Shown piece by piece: positions 33,747-41,335 of a stretch of 64,000 bases of DNA; position 1 is the first letter of the stretch; every line of letters starts with the position of its first letter. The DNA comes from Paenibacillus tyrphae (GTDB taxonomy: Bacteria; Bacillota; Bacilli; Paenibacillales; NBRC-103111). Position numbers and translations under genes: made by a program. The stretch is taken from contig NZ_JAMZAW010000029.1 of assembly GCF_024158745.1 (NCBI RefSeq), forward strand, positions 1 through 64,000. The letters run 5' to 3'. The notes beneath the pieces are model-generated. The model saw only the letters and a list, made by a program, of their open reading frames with translations. It ran no database searches and was not told the DNA's origin.

Positions 33747-34448
33747 TTACTTTATAATGACTCCGCCGAACGGTAGCGCCTCTCTCAAAATCCGTTTGAA
33801 CAAGGAATCGCCCTGCAAAGGATCGGCCAGCCCGAATCTCGGTCTGGAAGGCTGCAAAAGCACCTTGCCCGAGCCGGTAATTTCCCAATGGTAGTTCATG
33901 CGCTGGCTTGCAAGCGGGTTGCCGTAGACGCACAGCTGCAGCTTGGCTTCCTCTGGATAAGCGACGAGACAGCCGATATCGACATAAACCGGTTCCGACG
34001 GATCGATCGTGAGCTCGCATAAAGGGCCGCAGCTAAGCAGACCGAGGGTGCCCCCGCCGGAAAATTTCATCCGAATCCAATCCTGCGTCACGACAGCTTG
34101 CTTGATTTTTTGGAACCGGCTCTGCAGCTTCATTCCCTCGCTGTACAGCAGCACATACCGGATGTCGAACAGCAGGCTGCTATCCTCGGGCAGCTCCAGC
34201 GCCCGGAGGCTGTAGCCTGCCGGAACGCCCAGCACAAAGCGCGCAGGGCCGGTCAAACGCGATTCGATCCAACGCTTCTTCCGGTAAACTCCGGCCACAT
34301 TCAATAGACGATCTTCCCGGCTCCCGGAACTTCCCTGAAAGGCGATGATCTGCTTTGGATGCAGCACCAAGGCGGCTTCGCCGGCGGCAAGCTCCACAGC
34401 TGCCGCTTGTCCGTCGCTTCCGGCTCCTTCTTCTACATGAATCTTCAT
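33747..34448 (-). CDS. AIM24-family protein
   Basis: Predicted 233-residue beta-rich protein of the AIM24/DUF124 family. Supporting segments are VDIGCLVAYPEEAKLQL (about 155-171) and ITGSGKVLLQPSRP (about 193-206). GGGAGGG lies before ATG 34448, and the longer frame at 34490 is not supported. The start overlaps the stop of the upstream coiled-coil gene by 4 nt (ATGA), so the two are translationally coupled. Family members are of unknown function, named for a mitochondrial inner-membrane protein. Confidence 0.75.
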   Translation of the reverse strand: MKIHVEEGAGSDGQAAAVELAAGEAALVLHPKQIIAFQGSSGSREDRLLNVAGVYRKKRWIESRLTGPARFVLGVPAGYSLRALELPEDSSLLFDIRYVLLYSEGMKLQSRFQKIKQAVVTQDWIRMKFSGGGTLGLLSCGPLCELTIDPSEPVYVDIGCLVAYPEEAKLQLCVYGNPLASQRMNYHWEITGSGKVLLQPSRPRFGLADPLQGDSLFKRILREALPFGGVIIK

Positions 34449-34954
34449 CCGTTCCCTCCCCGGTGGCTTGCGCTGCGGTTCCGGCGCCATACGACCAGCC
34501 GAATCACGCGCATCAGAACAAAATAGAGCACAACAAGCAGCACTCCCGTAAGCGCCGTCCGAACGATTTGTCTCGTGCGCTGCGCACTTGCCTGCTCCGC
34601 CTCTTCCAAGCGCCGGATCAGCTGCTCCAACTGCTCGTTGCGGCTGCGGAGCTCGCGATTTTCCTCCATCAGCCGCTGCTCCGTCGCTTTGTACTGCTCC
34701 GTGGCTTCCTCCGAGCGCTTGAGCGTCGTCTCAAGCTGCTCCCGGTTCCGCTCCAGCTCCTGCTTCGTCTCGTTATATTGATTCTGGAGCTGTCCGATCT
34801 GCTCCGGCATGTCGTAAATGTCTTTTACCCGGTCCAAAAAGCCTGCTTGCGCAACAGGCCAGGGAAGCGTCAGCAGCAGAAAAAGGCAGGCCGTCCCCGC
34901 TTTGACCTTGATTCCCCGTTCCGGCTTTTCGAGCGGACGCAGCATCGTTTTCAT
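34445..34954 (-). CDS. Exported coiled-coil membrane protein
   Basis: Predicted 169-residue protein. It has a signal-like helix (ACLFLLLTLPWPVAQA, about 22-37), a long charged coiled coil (about 45-125, rich in Glu/Gln/Arg), one transmembrane helix (ALTGVLLVVLYFVLM, about 133-147) and a basic tail. GGGGAGAG precedes ATG 34954; an upstream ATG at 35035 lacks a site. It forms a two-gene unit with the AIM24 gene. No named family, but the helix-coil-helix build suggests a membrane scaffold or partner for it. Confidence 0.65.
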   Translation of the reverse strand: MKTMLRPLEKPERGIKVKAGTACLFLLLTLPWPVAQAGFLDRVKDIYDMPEQIGQLQNQYNETKQELERNREQLETTLKRSEEATEQYKATEQRLMEENRELRSRNEQLEQLIRRLEEAEQASAQRTRQIVRTALTGVLLVVLYFVLMRVIRLVVWRRNRSASHRGGNG

Positions 34955-35055
34955 ACGTGCTCTCCCCTTCCTAATCGTACGAAATAACAGGCGTATTTCC
35001 TTTATTTTACCTGTTTTTTCGACAAAAAGGAACATGCTCCCCCTATGCGAAGGAC

Positions 35056-35108
35056 AAAGAAAAGACCGCGTTCTTCCGGAAGCATTCGCCTGCGGAAAGT
35101 GCGGTCTT
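35056..35108 (-). terminator. Terminator downstream of the 43-residue gene
   Basis: AAGACCGC (35062-35069) pairs with GCGGTCTT (35101-35108). The minus strand continues in TTTTCTTTG. Confidence 0.6.
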
Positions 35109-35183
35109 ATGACGTAGGCAAACGGAAGAGCGAGACGTCCGGGACGGATCTCCGGGCCATCTTCGCAGCACTCTGCCCGATCA

Positions 35184-35315
35184 TTAGATGATATGATGAC
35201 GGAATAAATATTCTACAGCGGAACCTGCGAGCCTCATCCACCCGATAGCGGAAACCCACAGCGGTATACTGAGCATCGTTCCTATTACGAGTCCGACGGA
35301 AAATCTTCCCTCCAT
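35184..35315 (-). CDS. Small membrane protein, 43 residues
   Basis: Minus-strand frame starting MEGRFSVGLVIGTML and ending FRHHII, with one hydrophobic stretch (GLVIGTMLSIPLWVSAIGW) and a His/Arg C-terminus. AAAGGAGG is nearly ideal at about 35322-35329, 8 nt before ATG 35315. A promoter (TTCAAA-17-TATAAT) lies upstream and a terminator downstream, which together make a real gene likely. No family recognised. Confidence 0.6.
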   Translation of the reverse strand: MEGRFSVGLVIGTMLSIPLWVSAIGWMRLAGSAVEYLFRHHII

Positions 35316-35361
35316 GGCGCCAAGCCTCCTTTTACAGCGATGCCGCTGACAGGTTAATTCC

Positions 35362-35390
35362 ATTATATGATGAAAGCGCTCTATTTTGAA
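35362..35390 (-). promoter_or_regulatory. Promoter of the 43-residue gene
   Basis: Minus strand: -35 TTCAAA (35390-35385), 17-nt spacer, -10 TATAAT (35367-35362). The spacer contains an imperfect cre-like ATGAAAGCGCTCTAT (one mismatch). Confidence 0.5.
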
Positions 35391-35433
35391 TTATTTTTCA
35401 GAATTTTATTAAAATTTTCCGATGTTCAACGAT

Positions 35434-35515
35434 TTGAATTTGCTCTCACGTTACTTTACAATAAAAGAGGATGTTTTTTTCATTCGCCTGAGCCGTAAGG
35501 CTTAGGCTCTTTTTT
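35434..35515 (+). ncRNA. Promoter-terminator pair, possible short RNA
   Basis: TTGAAT (35434-35439), 17-nt spacer, TACAAT (35457-35462). About 30 bp later comes a weak hairpin GAGCC/GGCTC (35490-35509) followed by six T. No ORF lies between. It could be a very short RNA or a chance pairing ahead of YkuK. The rest of 35516-35744 is noncoding with no clear signal. Confidence 0.3.
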
Positions 35516-35744
35516 AAAGGGGCCCGGCTCCTTTATGCAAACGCCTTACGTTTAACACACTCTACTTTCTTACGTCGATCCTCTTTTTGAACCTCGTTTG
35601 CTCCTTTGCTTTTCTGTTGATTACCCGTTGAATTCCAAGTTCCGATTCCAGTTGATCCGCTGTAAATTTAAACTATTTTAACGATTTTTGGCGTAAACTA
35701 TAGCTATGGGGTCATTTTCAATCTTGGAGGGAGTTGGATAACAG

Positions 35745-36218
35745 ATGATGTTCCTTAGCCCGACTAGAGGTTCCGTTACATTGGAGGAAATGGTTAAAAT
35801 CCTGCACGACTTTGTCCAAGAAGATCAGGAAGCAAGCTATAAATTGGTTATCGGAACGGATTCCCATACGACCCGGCGCAGCACGACGCTCGTCACGGCC
35901 GTCATCATTCACCGGATTGGCAAGGGAGCCCGCTTTTTTTACCGTAAACGGAGCAGCCGCCCGCTCTTCGACCTGCGCACGCGCATATACCGCGAAACCG
36001 AGCTCAGCCTGGAGCTGGTCGAGCTGCTGAACCGCAGCGGAATGAGCGACCTGACTTCCCAGTGGCCGCTGGAAATTCACATCGATATCGGCCAGCAGGG
36101 CGAGACGAAGGTGCTGATTCAGGAAATTTGCGGCTGGGTCACCTCCGTCGGCTACGAAGCGCGGATTAAGCCGATGTCGTTCGGCGCCAGTTCGGTGGCG
36201 GACCGATTTGCGGAGTGA
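35745..36218 (+). CDS. ykuK: YkuK-family RNase H-like protein (DUF458)
   Basis: Predicted 157-residue protein of the B. subtilis YkuK family (about 170 residues), proposed to have an RNase H-like fold. Conserved: YKLVIGTDSHTTR (about 32-44, acidic/His pair of the putative active site), FFYRKRSS, and IHIDIGQQGETK (about 111-122, second acidic). GGAGGGAG precedes ATG 35745, with ATG 35748 also possible. It is monocistronic and convergent with the isomerase gene across the inserted element. Function unknown. Confidence 0.8.
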   Translation: MMFLSPTRGSVTLEEMVKILHDFVQEDQEASYKLVIGTDSHTTRRSTTLVTAVIIHRIGKGARFFYRKRSSRPLFDLRTRIYRETELSLELVELLNRSGMSDLTSQWPLEIHIDIGQQGETKVLIQEICGWVTSVGYEARIKPMSFGASSVADRFAE

Positions 36219-36220
36219 GG

Positions 36221-36493
36221 AACGCAAAAAAGAGGGCTTGGAGTCCTTCGGAGTGTTGAGAAAGTGGTCAGGTGAGATAATAGAGGTGTACGAGGGGTGG
36301 GGTATCTACTTCCGGTCACTGTTGTCTGCAGGAAATTTTATTGGAAGCCGCTTAACAGCGGACATTTCCCGCAGACAAAGGTGATCGCTATCGCTCCTCC
36401 AGTAGATACCCCACCTCCGTATGTATCTCTATTCTTAGTTAAAAACCACATTCTCGGCACCCGTGGGGGCTTGTCAGCCCTCTTTTTTGCGTT
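36221..36493. terminator. Bidirectional terminator arms split by an insertion
   Basis: AACGCAAAAAAGAGGGCT (36221-36238) and its exact complement (36476-36493) are the two arms of an 18-bp stem with A-run and T-run, between convergent ykuK and isomerase genes. The arms are now 237 bp apart because of the element at 36241-36466. If that element and one target copy are removed, a normal terminator with a TGTC loop is restored. Confidence 0.65.
36234..36473. mobile_element. Palindromic MITE-like element with 7-bp target duplication
   Basis: GGGCTTG occurs at 36234-36240 and 36467-36473, flanking a noncoding segment of 226 bp (36241-36466). The segment folds on itself almost end to end. A 15-bp perfect pair is formed by GGTGGGGTATCTACT (36296-36310) and 36401-36415. 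TTGTCTGCAGGAAAT (36323-36337) pairs with 36363-36377 with one mismatch, and the apex is CCGC-TTAACA-GCGG (36348-36361). The outer parts (36250-36268 with 36444-36462) pair with several wobbles. No ORF of note is inside. Size, palindromic build and target repeat suggest a nonautonomous element. The transposase family is not known. Confidence 0.6.
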
Positions 36494-37338
36494 TATATAT
36501 ATATAGTAGATAAAATTCGGTCCAGGTTTGCGACCGAACGGGTTGCGCCGGATTTTTGCTCGTCGTCGCCTTCGTACTCGACCGTCAGCCAGCCGTTGTA
36601 GCCCGCGTGACGCAGCCTTGTCATTAGACTGTTCAGATCGATGCTGCCTTCTCCGGCGATGCGCCCGGCAAACCGGTCGCCGGACAACGATGGATACGCC
36701 CGGCCTTCGTAATGCTCGTCCACGCGAACGAAGTCCTTGAAATGCACATGGGCGACTTGCGCATGCAGCGTTTCCAGCGCTTCTCCCGGGTGCTCGTTCA
36801 CGAGCAGCAAGTTGCCCGTATCGAACGTGCTGCGCAGGAACGGCGAGTTCACTTCCTGCAAGATGCCCAGCACCTGATCGGCCTTTCCGGCGAATACGCC
36901 GTGGTTTTCGAGGCACAGCAGAACGTCCTTCTCTGCAGCGTAGGCAGCGGCTTCCCGCAGCCCTTCGACGATCCAGCCCTTGACCTCGTCATAGGAGCTG
37001 CCGTCCGGCGGAACGTCGCCGGCGAATACCCGAACGATGCGGGTGCCTAGCGTCCGGGCCAAATCGACCGCGCCCGTAATCTCGCGAACCTGCTCCGTTC
37101 GTTTGGCCGGATCGCTGAAGGAGAAGTTGTTGGACGCCCCGACCGCGGCTACTTCCAAGTGATGGCGGTCAAGCGCAGCGCGGAAGCTTTCCAGTTCCTC
37201 CGGCTTCCAATACCGCGTCAGCACCTCGATGCCGGTCGCTTTCGTCTCATTGGCCACAAATTCAGCCAAATCCGCATGCGACCACTCGCCGCTGTTGAAA
37301 TAAGAATGAACGCTCCATACGCTCAGCGCAATTTTCAT
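36493..37338 (-). CDS. Sugar phosphate isomerase/epimerase (TIM barrel)
   Basis: AP-endonuclease-2-like TIM-barrel isomerase of 281 residues. Metal-site residues expected of the family are seen in CLENHGVF (Glu, about 144), STFDTGNLL (Asp, about 176), AHVHFKDF (His, about 206) and LTVEYEGD (Glu, about 255). GGAGGAG is 10 nt before ATG 37338. It is the distal gene of the sugar locus and parallels the next gene, with which it shares only fold-level similarity. Its stop TAA lies at the very edge of the terminator arm. The AT repeat (ATATATATAT) of its 3' end encodes IYI. Confidence 0.82.
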   Translation of the reverse strand: MKIALSVWSVHSYFNSGEWSHADLAEFVANETKATGIEVLTRYWKPEELESFRAALDRHHLEVAAVGASNNFSFSDPAKRTEQVREITGAVDLARTLGTRIVRVFAGDVPPDGSSYDEVKGWIVEGLREAAAYAAEKDVLLCLENHGVFAGKADQVLGILQEVNSPFLRSTFDTGNLLLVNEHPGEALETLHAQVAHVHFKDFVRVDEHYEGRAYPSLSGDRFAGRIAGEGSIDLNSLMTRLRHAGYNGWLTVEYEGDDEQKSGATRSVANLDRILSTIYI

Positions 37339-37388
37339 GCATGTCACTCCTCCGCTGTTATTCACCGGGTTTCCAATGTCCGCGTTCG

Positions 37389-38264
37389 TTATTTATATCG
37401 GCGAATAAAATCGACCGCGAGCCGAATATCCACTTCCGGCTGCACGCCGACTTCGCGCTCGATCGTCAGATATCCTTGATAGCCGATCTCCTGAAGCGCG
37501 GCAAAATAAGCGTCGAACGGCACGCGCCCTTCGCCTAGCGGCACTTCCTTGAAAATCTCGCCGGACGTGACCATCTGCGCAATTTTGCCATGATCCATCG
37601 GCTCGAAGCCGAGTGCCCCGTATACCTCGCGCGGGTCTACCTCGCGGAACCGGATGCCGTCCTTCACATGCGTATGGACGATATAATCCTTAAGCAGCCG
37701 CACGCCCTCCACCGGGTCGTCTCCCGTGACCATGACCATGTTCGCCGGATCGAAGTTCACCGAAACGCCGTTCGTACTGAGCGTATCCAAGAAGCTTTTC
37801 AAATGAGCGGACCGCTCCGGGCCGGTCTCGATGGCGAAATAAGCGCCGCAGCCCTTGGCATACTGTCCCAGCTCCTCGCAGGCCTTCTGCATGTTGTGGT
37901 ATACTTCGCCGTTCGTCTCCTCGGGTACAATACCGATATGGGTCGTTACGATGTTGGTGCCGAGATCGAGCGCCAGATCGAGAATGCGCTTCGACTTCTC
38001 GACCTTCGCCGGGTTGGCCGTGCCGTCCTGAAAGCCGTGCCCGCCCAGATCGCCGCAGAGCGCGGAAATTTCAAGCCCCAGCGAAGCGATGTACGCTTTC
38101 AGCTCACGTCTTGCCTCCGCCGTCAGGGCGGCCGGGTCCATCTCGCCGCTAACCGCGTAAATCTGCACGCCGTCGGCGCCGACCTCCTTCGCCTTGCGCA
38201 GTCCTTCGCGAACCCCGACACCGAAACTGTCAACGATCACGCCGATTTTGTTCGTTAATTTCAT
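37389..38264 (-). CDS. Sugar phosphate isomerase/epimerase (TIM barrel)
   Basis: AP-endonuclease-2-like TIM-barrel protein of 291 residues. Family metal ligands lie in FAIETGPE (Glu near 155), NFDPANMVM (Asp near 183), VHTHVKDG (His near 209) and LTIEREVG (Glu near 272). GGAGGAGAGCGGAG precedes ATG 38264. It is the second isomerase of the locus, 50 bp upstream of the first. Homologues act on inosose, 3-keto sugars or hydroxypyruvate-type compounds, and which one is unclear here. Confidence 0.82.
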   Translation of the reverse strand: MKLTNKIGVIVDSFGVGVREGLRKAKEVGADGVQIYAVSGEMDPAALTAEARRELKAYIASLGLEISALCGDLGGHGFQDGTANPAKVEKSKRILDLALDLGTNIVTTHIGIVPEETNGEVYHNMQKACEELGQYAKGCGAYFAIETGPERSAHLKSFLDTLSTNGVSVNFDPANMVMVTGDDPVEGVRLLKDYIVHTHVKDGIRFREVDPREVYGALGFEPMDHGKIAQMVTSGEIFKEVPLGEGRVPFDAYFAALQEIGYQGYLTIEREVGVQPEVDIRLAVDFIRRYK

Positions 38265-38286
38265 CTCCGCTCTCCTCCATATTCAG

Positions 38287-38354
38287 AAGTCCGGTGAACG
38301 AAGCAGAGCAGGCGGACCTTCTTCCATCCGCGCAGCGCGCCATTCACCGGACTT
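38287..38354 (-). other. Intercistronic hairpin, 12-bp stem
   Basis: AAGTCCGGTGAA (38287-38298) and its exact complement (38343-38354) in the gap between the dehydrogenase and the isomerase. No T-run follows, so it is more likely an RNA-stability or processing hairpin than a terminator. Confidence 0.55.
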
Positions 38355-38358
38355 GGTT

Positions 38359-39417
38359 TTAGAATTGAATTTCGATGCCTTTTTCGCTCGACTCGTAGAT
38401 GCCGGAGATGATCTTGGTCAGCTCTACGCCGTCTTCGACCGGACTGACCAGTTCAGCCCGTCCGAGACAGCAGTCGACGAAGGTATTGATTTCGTTCTGG
38501 AAGCCTGCCATAAAATCAAAGGTCGAATTGTCGATCTGCGGCGTCACGTTCAAAATCGTATCGTGCTTTTCCGTGACGATCGTAAAGTCGGGCTCGACCT
38601 CCGCGCCGCCCCGCTCGCCGAATATTTTCACGGCCACCTCGTTGCTCTTCGCATGCAGCGTAAAGCTGACGTCCACCATCAGCGAAGCACCGTTCTCGAA
38701 GCGGATCAAAGCGTTCGCCATATCTTCAACGTTGTTTTTGGAAGCGTCGAAGTCCGCCGCCTGGTAATAACTCAAATTTTGTACGTTCGAGCGGTTGCCG
38801 AGCTTCTTGTACGTATTGCCCGTCACCGATTTCACTTTCGGACGCCCCATCAAGTACCAGCACAGATCGATCACATGCACGCCGATGTCGAGCAGCGGTC
38901 CGCCGCCCGAACGCTCGATGTCCGAGAACCAGCCGCCCGGATTGCCGAGGCGACGCAGGTAGGACGCTTTCGCATAATAGATCTCGCCGAGCTCGCCTGC
39001 GTCGATGAACTTTTTCAGCACCTTGGTGTTCGTCCCGTACCGGCGCACGAAGCCGACCTGCAGCAGCTTGCCGCTCCGGCGAACCGCCGCTTCCACCTCG
39101 AGCGCCTTATCGACGGTCGTGCACAGCGGCTTTTCACACAGTACATGCTTGCCCGCTTCGAGCGCCGCGATGCTGATCTCGCCATGAGAGTTGTTCCAGG
39201 TGCAGATGCTGACCGCTTCCACTTCCGGGTCCGCCAGAAGCTCGCGGTAATCGGTGTACACCTTTTTCGCGCCGAACTTGTCGGCGGCCTGCCGCGCCCG
39301 TTCTTCCACCAGGTCGCAGACGGCGACGAGCTCCACCTCGGGATGATTTTGATACGAAGTTAAATGCATTTCCGAAATCGAGCCTGCGCCAATCACAGCT
39401 ACTTTTAAACCAGCCAT
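38359..39417 (-). CDS. Gfo/Idh/MocA-family oxidoreductase
   Basis: NAD(P)-dependent dehydrogenase of 352 residues with Rossmann motif VIGAGSISEMH (about 8-18), the EKP signature CEKPLCTT (about 92-99), and GGPLLDIGVHVIDLC (about 168-182) with the catalytic Asp/His pair. It oxidises a sugar or cyclitol, typically at C-2 or C-3 to a keto form. It lies between the ABC importer genes and two isomerases, so oxidation followed by isomerisation of the imported sugar is a reasonable model. GGGGG precedes ATG 39417. Confidence 0.87.
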   Translation of the reverse strand: MAGLKVAVIGAGSISEMHLTSYQNHPEVELVAVCDLVEERARQAADKFGAKKVYTDYRELLADPEVEAVSICTWNNSHGEISIAALEAGKHVLCEKPLCTTVDKALEVEAAVRRSGKLLQVGFVRRYGTNTKVLKKFIDAGELGEIYYAKASYLRRLGNPGGWFSDIERSGGGPLLDIGVHVIDLCWYLMGRPKVKSVTGNTYKKLGNRSNVQNLSYYQAADFDASKNNVEDMANALIRFENGASLMVDVSFTLHAKSNEVAVKIFGERGGAEVEPDFTIVTEKHDTILNVTPQIDNSTFDFMAGFQNEINTFVDCCLGRAELVSPVEDGVELTKIISGIYESSEKGIEIQF

Positions 39418-39501
39418 GCTGATCCCCCTCTCTCCACCCGGATACTACCACATTTGTCCAAGTCTGTGAATTGCAAATATTTCTCCCCGCATGAGATCAA
39501 T

Positions 39502-40371
39502 TTATCCCTTGACCGCTCCGGCCGTCATCCCTTTCATAATCTGCTCCTGGAACAGCAGGTAGACGATAATGGTCGGTAGTACCGCGATCGACATCGCAGC
39601 CATCGTCAGCTTGTAGTCGGTCGCATACCCAGTGGCAAAAACGGACAAGCTGAGCGGAATCGTTTTTAAAGCGGGCTTGCTGATAAAGACGAGCGCGAAC
39701 GCGAAGTCGTTCCAAAACCGCAAAAAGCCAAGAATCGCTATGGTCGACAAGGCCGGCAGGCTGAGCGGCAGCATCATGCGGAAGAAGATGCCCCAATACC
39801 CTGTGCCGTCGATCAGCGCTGCTTCTTCGATCTCTTTCGGAATCGCAGTCAAGTACGCCGCGACGACGAAGATTGCGAGCGGCAGCTCAAACGCCGTATA
39901 AGGAAACACGAGCGCTGCGTACGTATCGAGCAGCCCGACTTTTTTCATCAGGACAAAGAGCGGCACGAGCGTGCTGTGAATCGGAATGAGCATGCCGAGC
40001 AAGAACAAGCCCATGAACAAAGGCTTCAATTTAAAATCAAAGCGTGCCAGCACGTAAGCCGCCAGCGCGCCAAGCACCAGCGTCAGAATCAACGACAAGA
40101 CGGTAACGATGGTCGAATTGACAAGCGACGTTCCCATCGCCGATACTTCCCAAGCCCGCACGAAGTTGTCCCACTGCCATACCTCCGGCAAGGAGAACGG
40201 CTTGGAATGAAATTCTTCGTTCGTTTTAAAAGAGCTGACGAACAGCCAGAACAGAGGATAAAGCGTAACGAGGGCGTAAAGCGTGAGCAGGACGTTAATG
40301 ATCCCGCGGTTCCATTTTGCCCCGGCTTTGCCCGCGGCGCTTCCCGTTTTTACTGACAAAGCTTGTTCCAT
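39502..40371 (-). CDS. Carbohydrate ABC transporter permease (MalG type)
   Basis: Membrane subunit of a CUT1-class importer, 289 residues, six hydrophobic helices. The EAA loop, contacting an ATPase, carries EEAALIDGTGYWGIFFRMMLPL (key residues EEAA-ID-G and LPL, about 195-215). It ends GMTAGAVKG, typical of MalG relatives. No ATPase gene is in the locus, as is usual in Paenibacillus, where a shared MsmX-type ATPase serves many importers. It follows its partner permease by 19 bp. Confidence 0.87.
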   Translation of the reverse strand: MEQALSVKTGSAAGKAGAKWNRGIINVLLTLYALVTLYPLFWLFVSSFKTNEEFHSKPFSLPEVWQWDNFVRAWEVSAMGTSLVNSTIVTVLSLILTLVLGALAAYVLARFDFKLKPLFMGLFLLGMLIPIHSTLVPLFVLMKKVGLLDTYAALVFPYTAFELPLAIFVVAAYLTAIPKEIEEAALIDGTGYWGIFFRMMLPLSLPALSTIAILGFLRFWNDFAFALVFISKPALKTIPLSLSVFATGYATDYKLTMAAMSIAVLPTIIVYLLFQEQIMKGMTAGAVKG

Positions 40372-40390
40372 GACGGGTCCCTCCTTTCGG

Positions 40391-41266
40391 TTATCGGTAA
40401 TTGCGTTTCATGAGGTATTGGCTTCCCAAGATCAGCAGCAGGCTGAGAATAATGATCGCGGTCGAGACAGCGCTGCCGTAACCGAAGCGGAAGACGTTGA
40501 ACGTGTTGTTGTACATATACGAAGCGAGCAGCTCGGTCGAGTGCGCCGGTCCGCCGTTTGTCATGACGTAGATCAGGTCGAATGCCTTCAAGCTGCCCGA
40601 GATGCAGAGCACGACGGCAACCTTGATCGTGTCCCAAATCATCGGCAGGGTGATCGAGAACAATTTCCGTACCGGCCCGACACCGTCGATTCGCGAAGCG
40701 TCGTCAATTTCCGGGGAAATATTTTGCAGCGCGGCGATAAACATAATCATGTACGGCCCGATGTAGTTCCAGATAATCGGGATCATGAGCATATACATGG
40801 ATATTTTCGGATCGGATAACCACTGCATCTTCCAGGATTCGAGGCCGAGGCCGTCGAGCAGGAAGTTCAAAATGCCGATTTGCGGGTGGTAAATGTAGCT
40901 CCAAATGATCCCCACGACAACCGAGGAAAGCACCATCGGCATAAATACCGAAGCGCGGATCATCCGTTGAAAGAGCGAGCTGCTTGTGAGTAAAAGCGCC
41001 AGAATAAGCGCGATCGGAATTTGACCGAACACCGAAGCGGCGACGATCAGCATGTTGTTCTTAAACGAAAGCCAGAAAATCGGGTCGCGAATCACTTCCA
41101 CGTAGTTGTCGAAGCCGATGAACTTCGCAGCCCCGATGCCTTTCCAATCGAAAAAGCCGTAATACGCAGACCAGAAAATCGGTATAATCGCGAAAAAGAC
41201 GAAAATCAGCGTGGCCGGGAGAAGACCTATCGCAATAAACCCTCGAATACGTGCCGTTGCCGTCAT
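40391..41266 (-). CDS. Carbohydrate ABC transporter permease (MalF/UgpA type)
   Basis: Partner permease, 291 residues, six hydrophobic helices and an EAA-like loop IDDASRIDGVGPVRKLFSIT (about 195-214, with DDAS-IDG). AGGAGGGG precedes ATG 41266. It lies downstream of the binding-protein gene across a strong intercistronic hairpin, a common way to express more binding protein than permease. Confidence 0.87.
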   Translation of the reverse strand: MTATARIRGFIAIGLLPATLIFVFFAIIPIFWSAYYGFFDWKGIGAAKFIGFDNYVEVIRDPIFWLSFKNNMLIVAASVFGQIPIALILALLLTSSSLFQRMIRASVFMPMVLSSVVVGIIWSYIYHPQIGILNFLLDGLGLESWKMQWLSDPKISMYMLMIPIIWNYIGPYMIMFIAALQNISPEIDDASRIDGVGPVRKLFSITLPMIWDTIKVAVVLCISGSLKAFDLIYVMTNGGPAHSTELLASYMYNNTFNVFRFGYGSAVSTAIIILSLLLILGSQYLMKRNYR

Positions 41267-41292
41267 GGAATCCCCTCCTTCTTCCGGAACTG

Positions 41293-41325
41293 GCGATTCC
41301 AGCCCCGGTGAAGAGCTGGAATCGC
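41293..41325 (-). other. Intercistronic hairpin after the binding-protein gene
   Basis: GCGATTCCAGC (41293-41303) pairs perfectly with GCTGGAATCGC (41315-41325), 11 bp, no T-run. It is placed between substrate-binding and permease genes like the malE-malF element. Confidence 0.65.
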
Positions 41326-41335
41326 GCGGCCCATC

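Noticed and set aside
36221..36493. Retron msr/msd RNA or group II intron fragment
   Set aside because: No reverse transcriptase nearby, and the 7-bp duplication within a split terminator fits insertion of a palindromic element better.
38287..38354. Intrinsic terminator within the sugar locus
   Set aside because: Perfect stem but no T-run on the minus strand and genes continue in the same direction.
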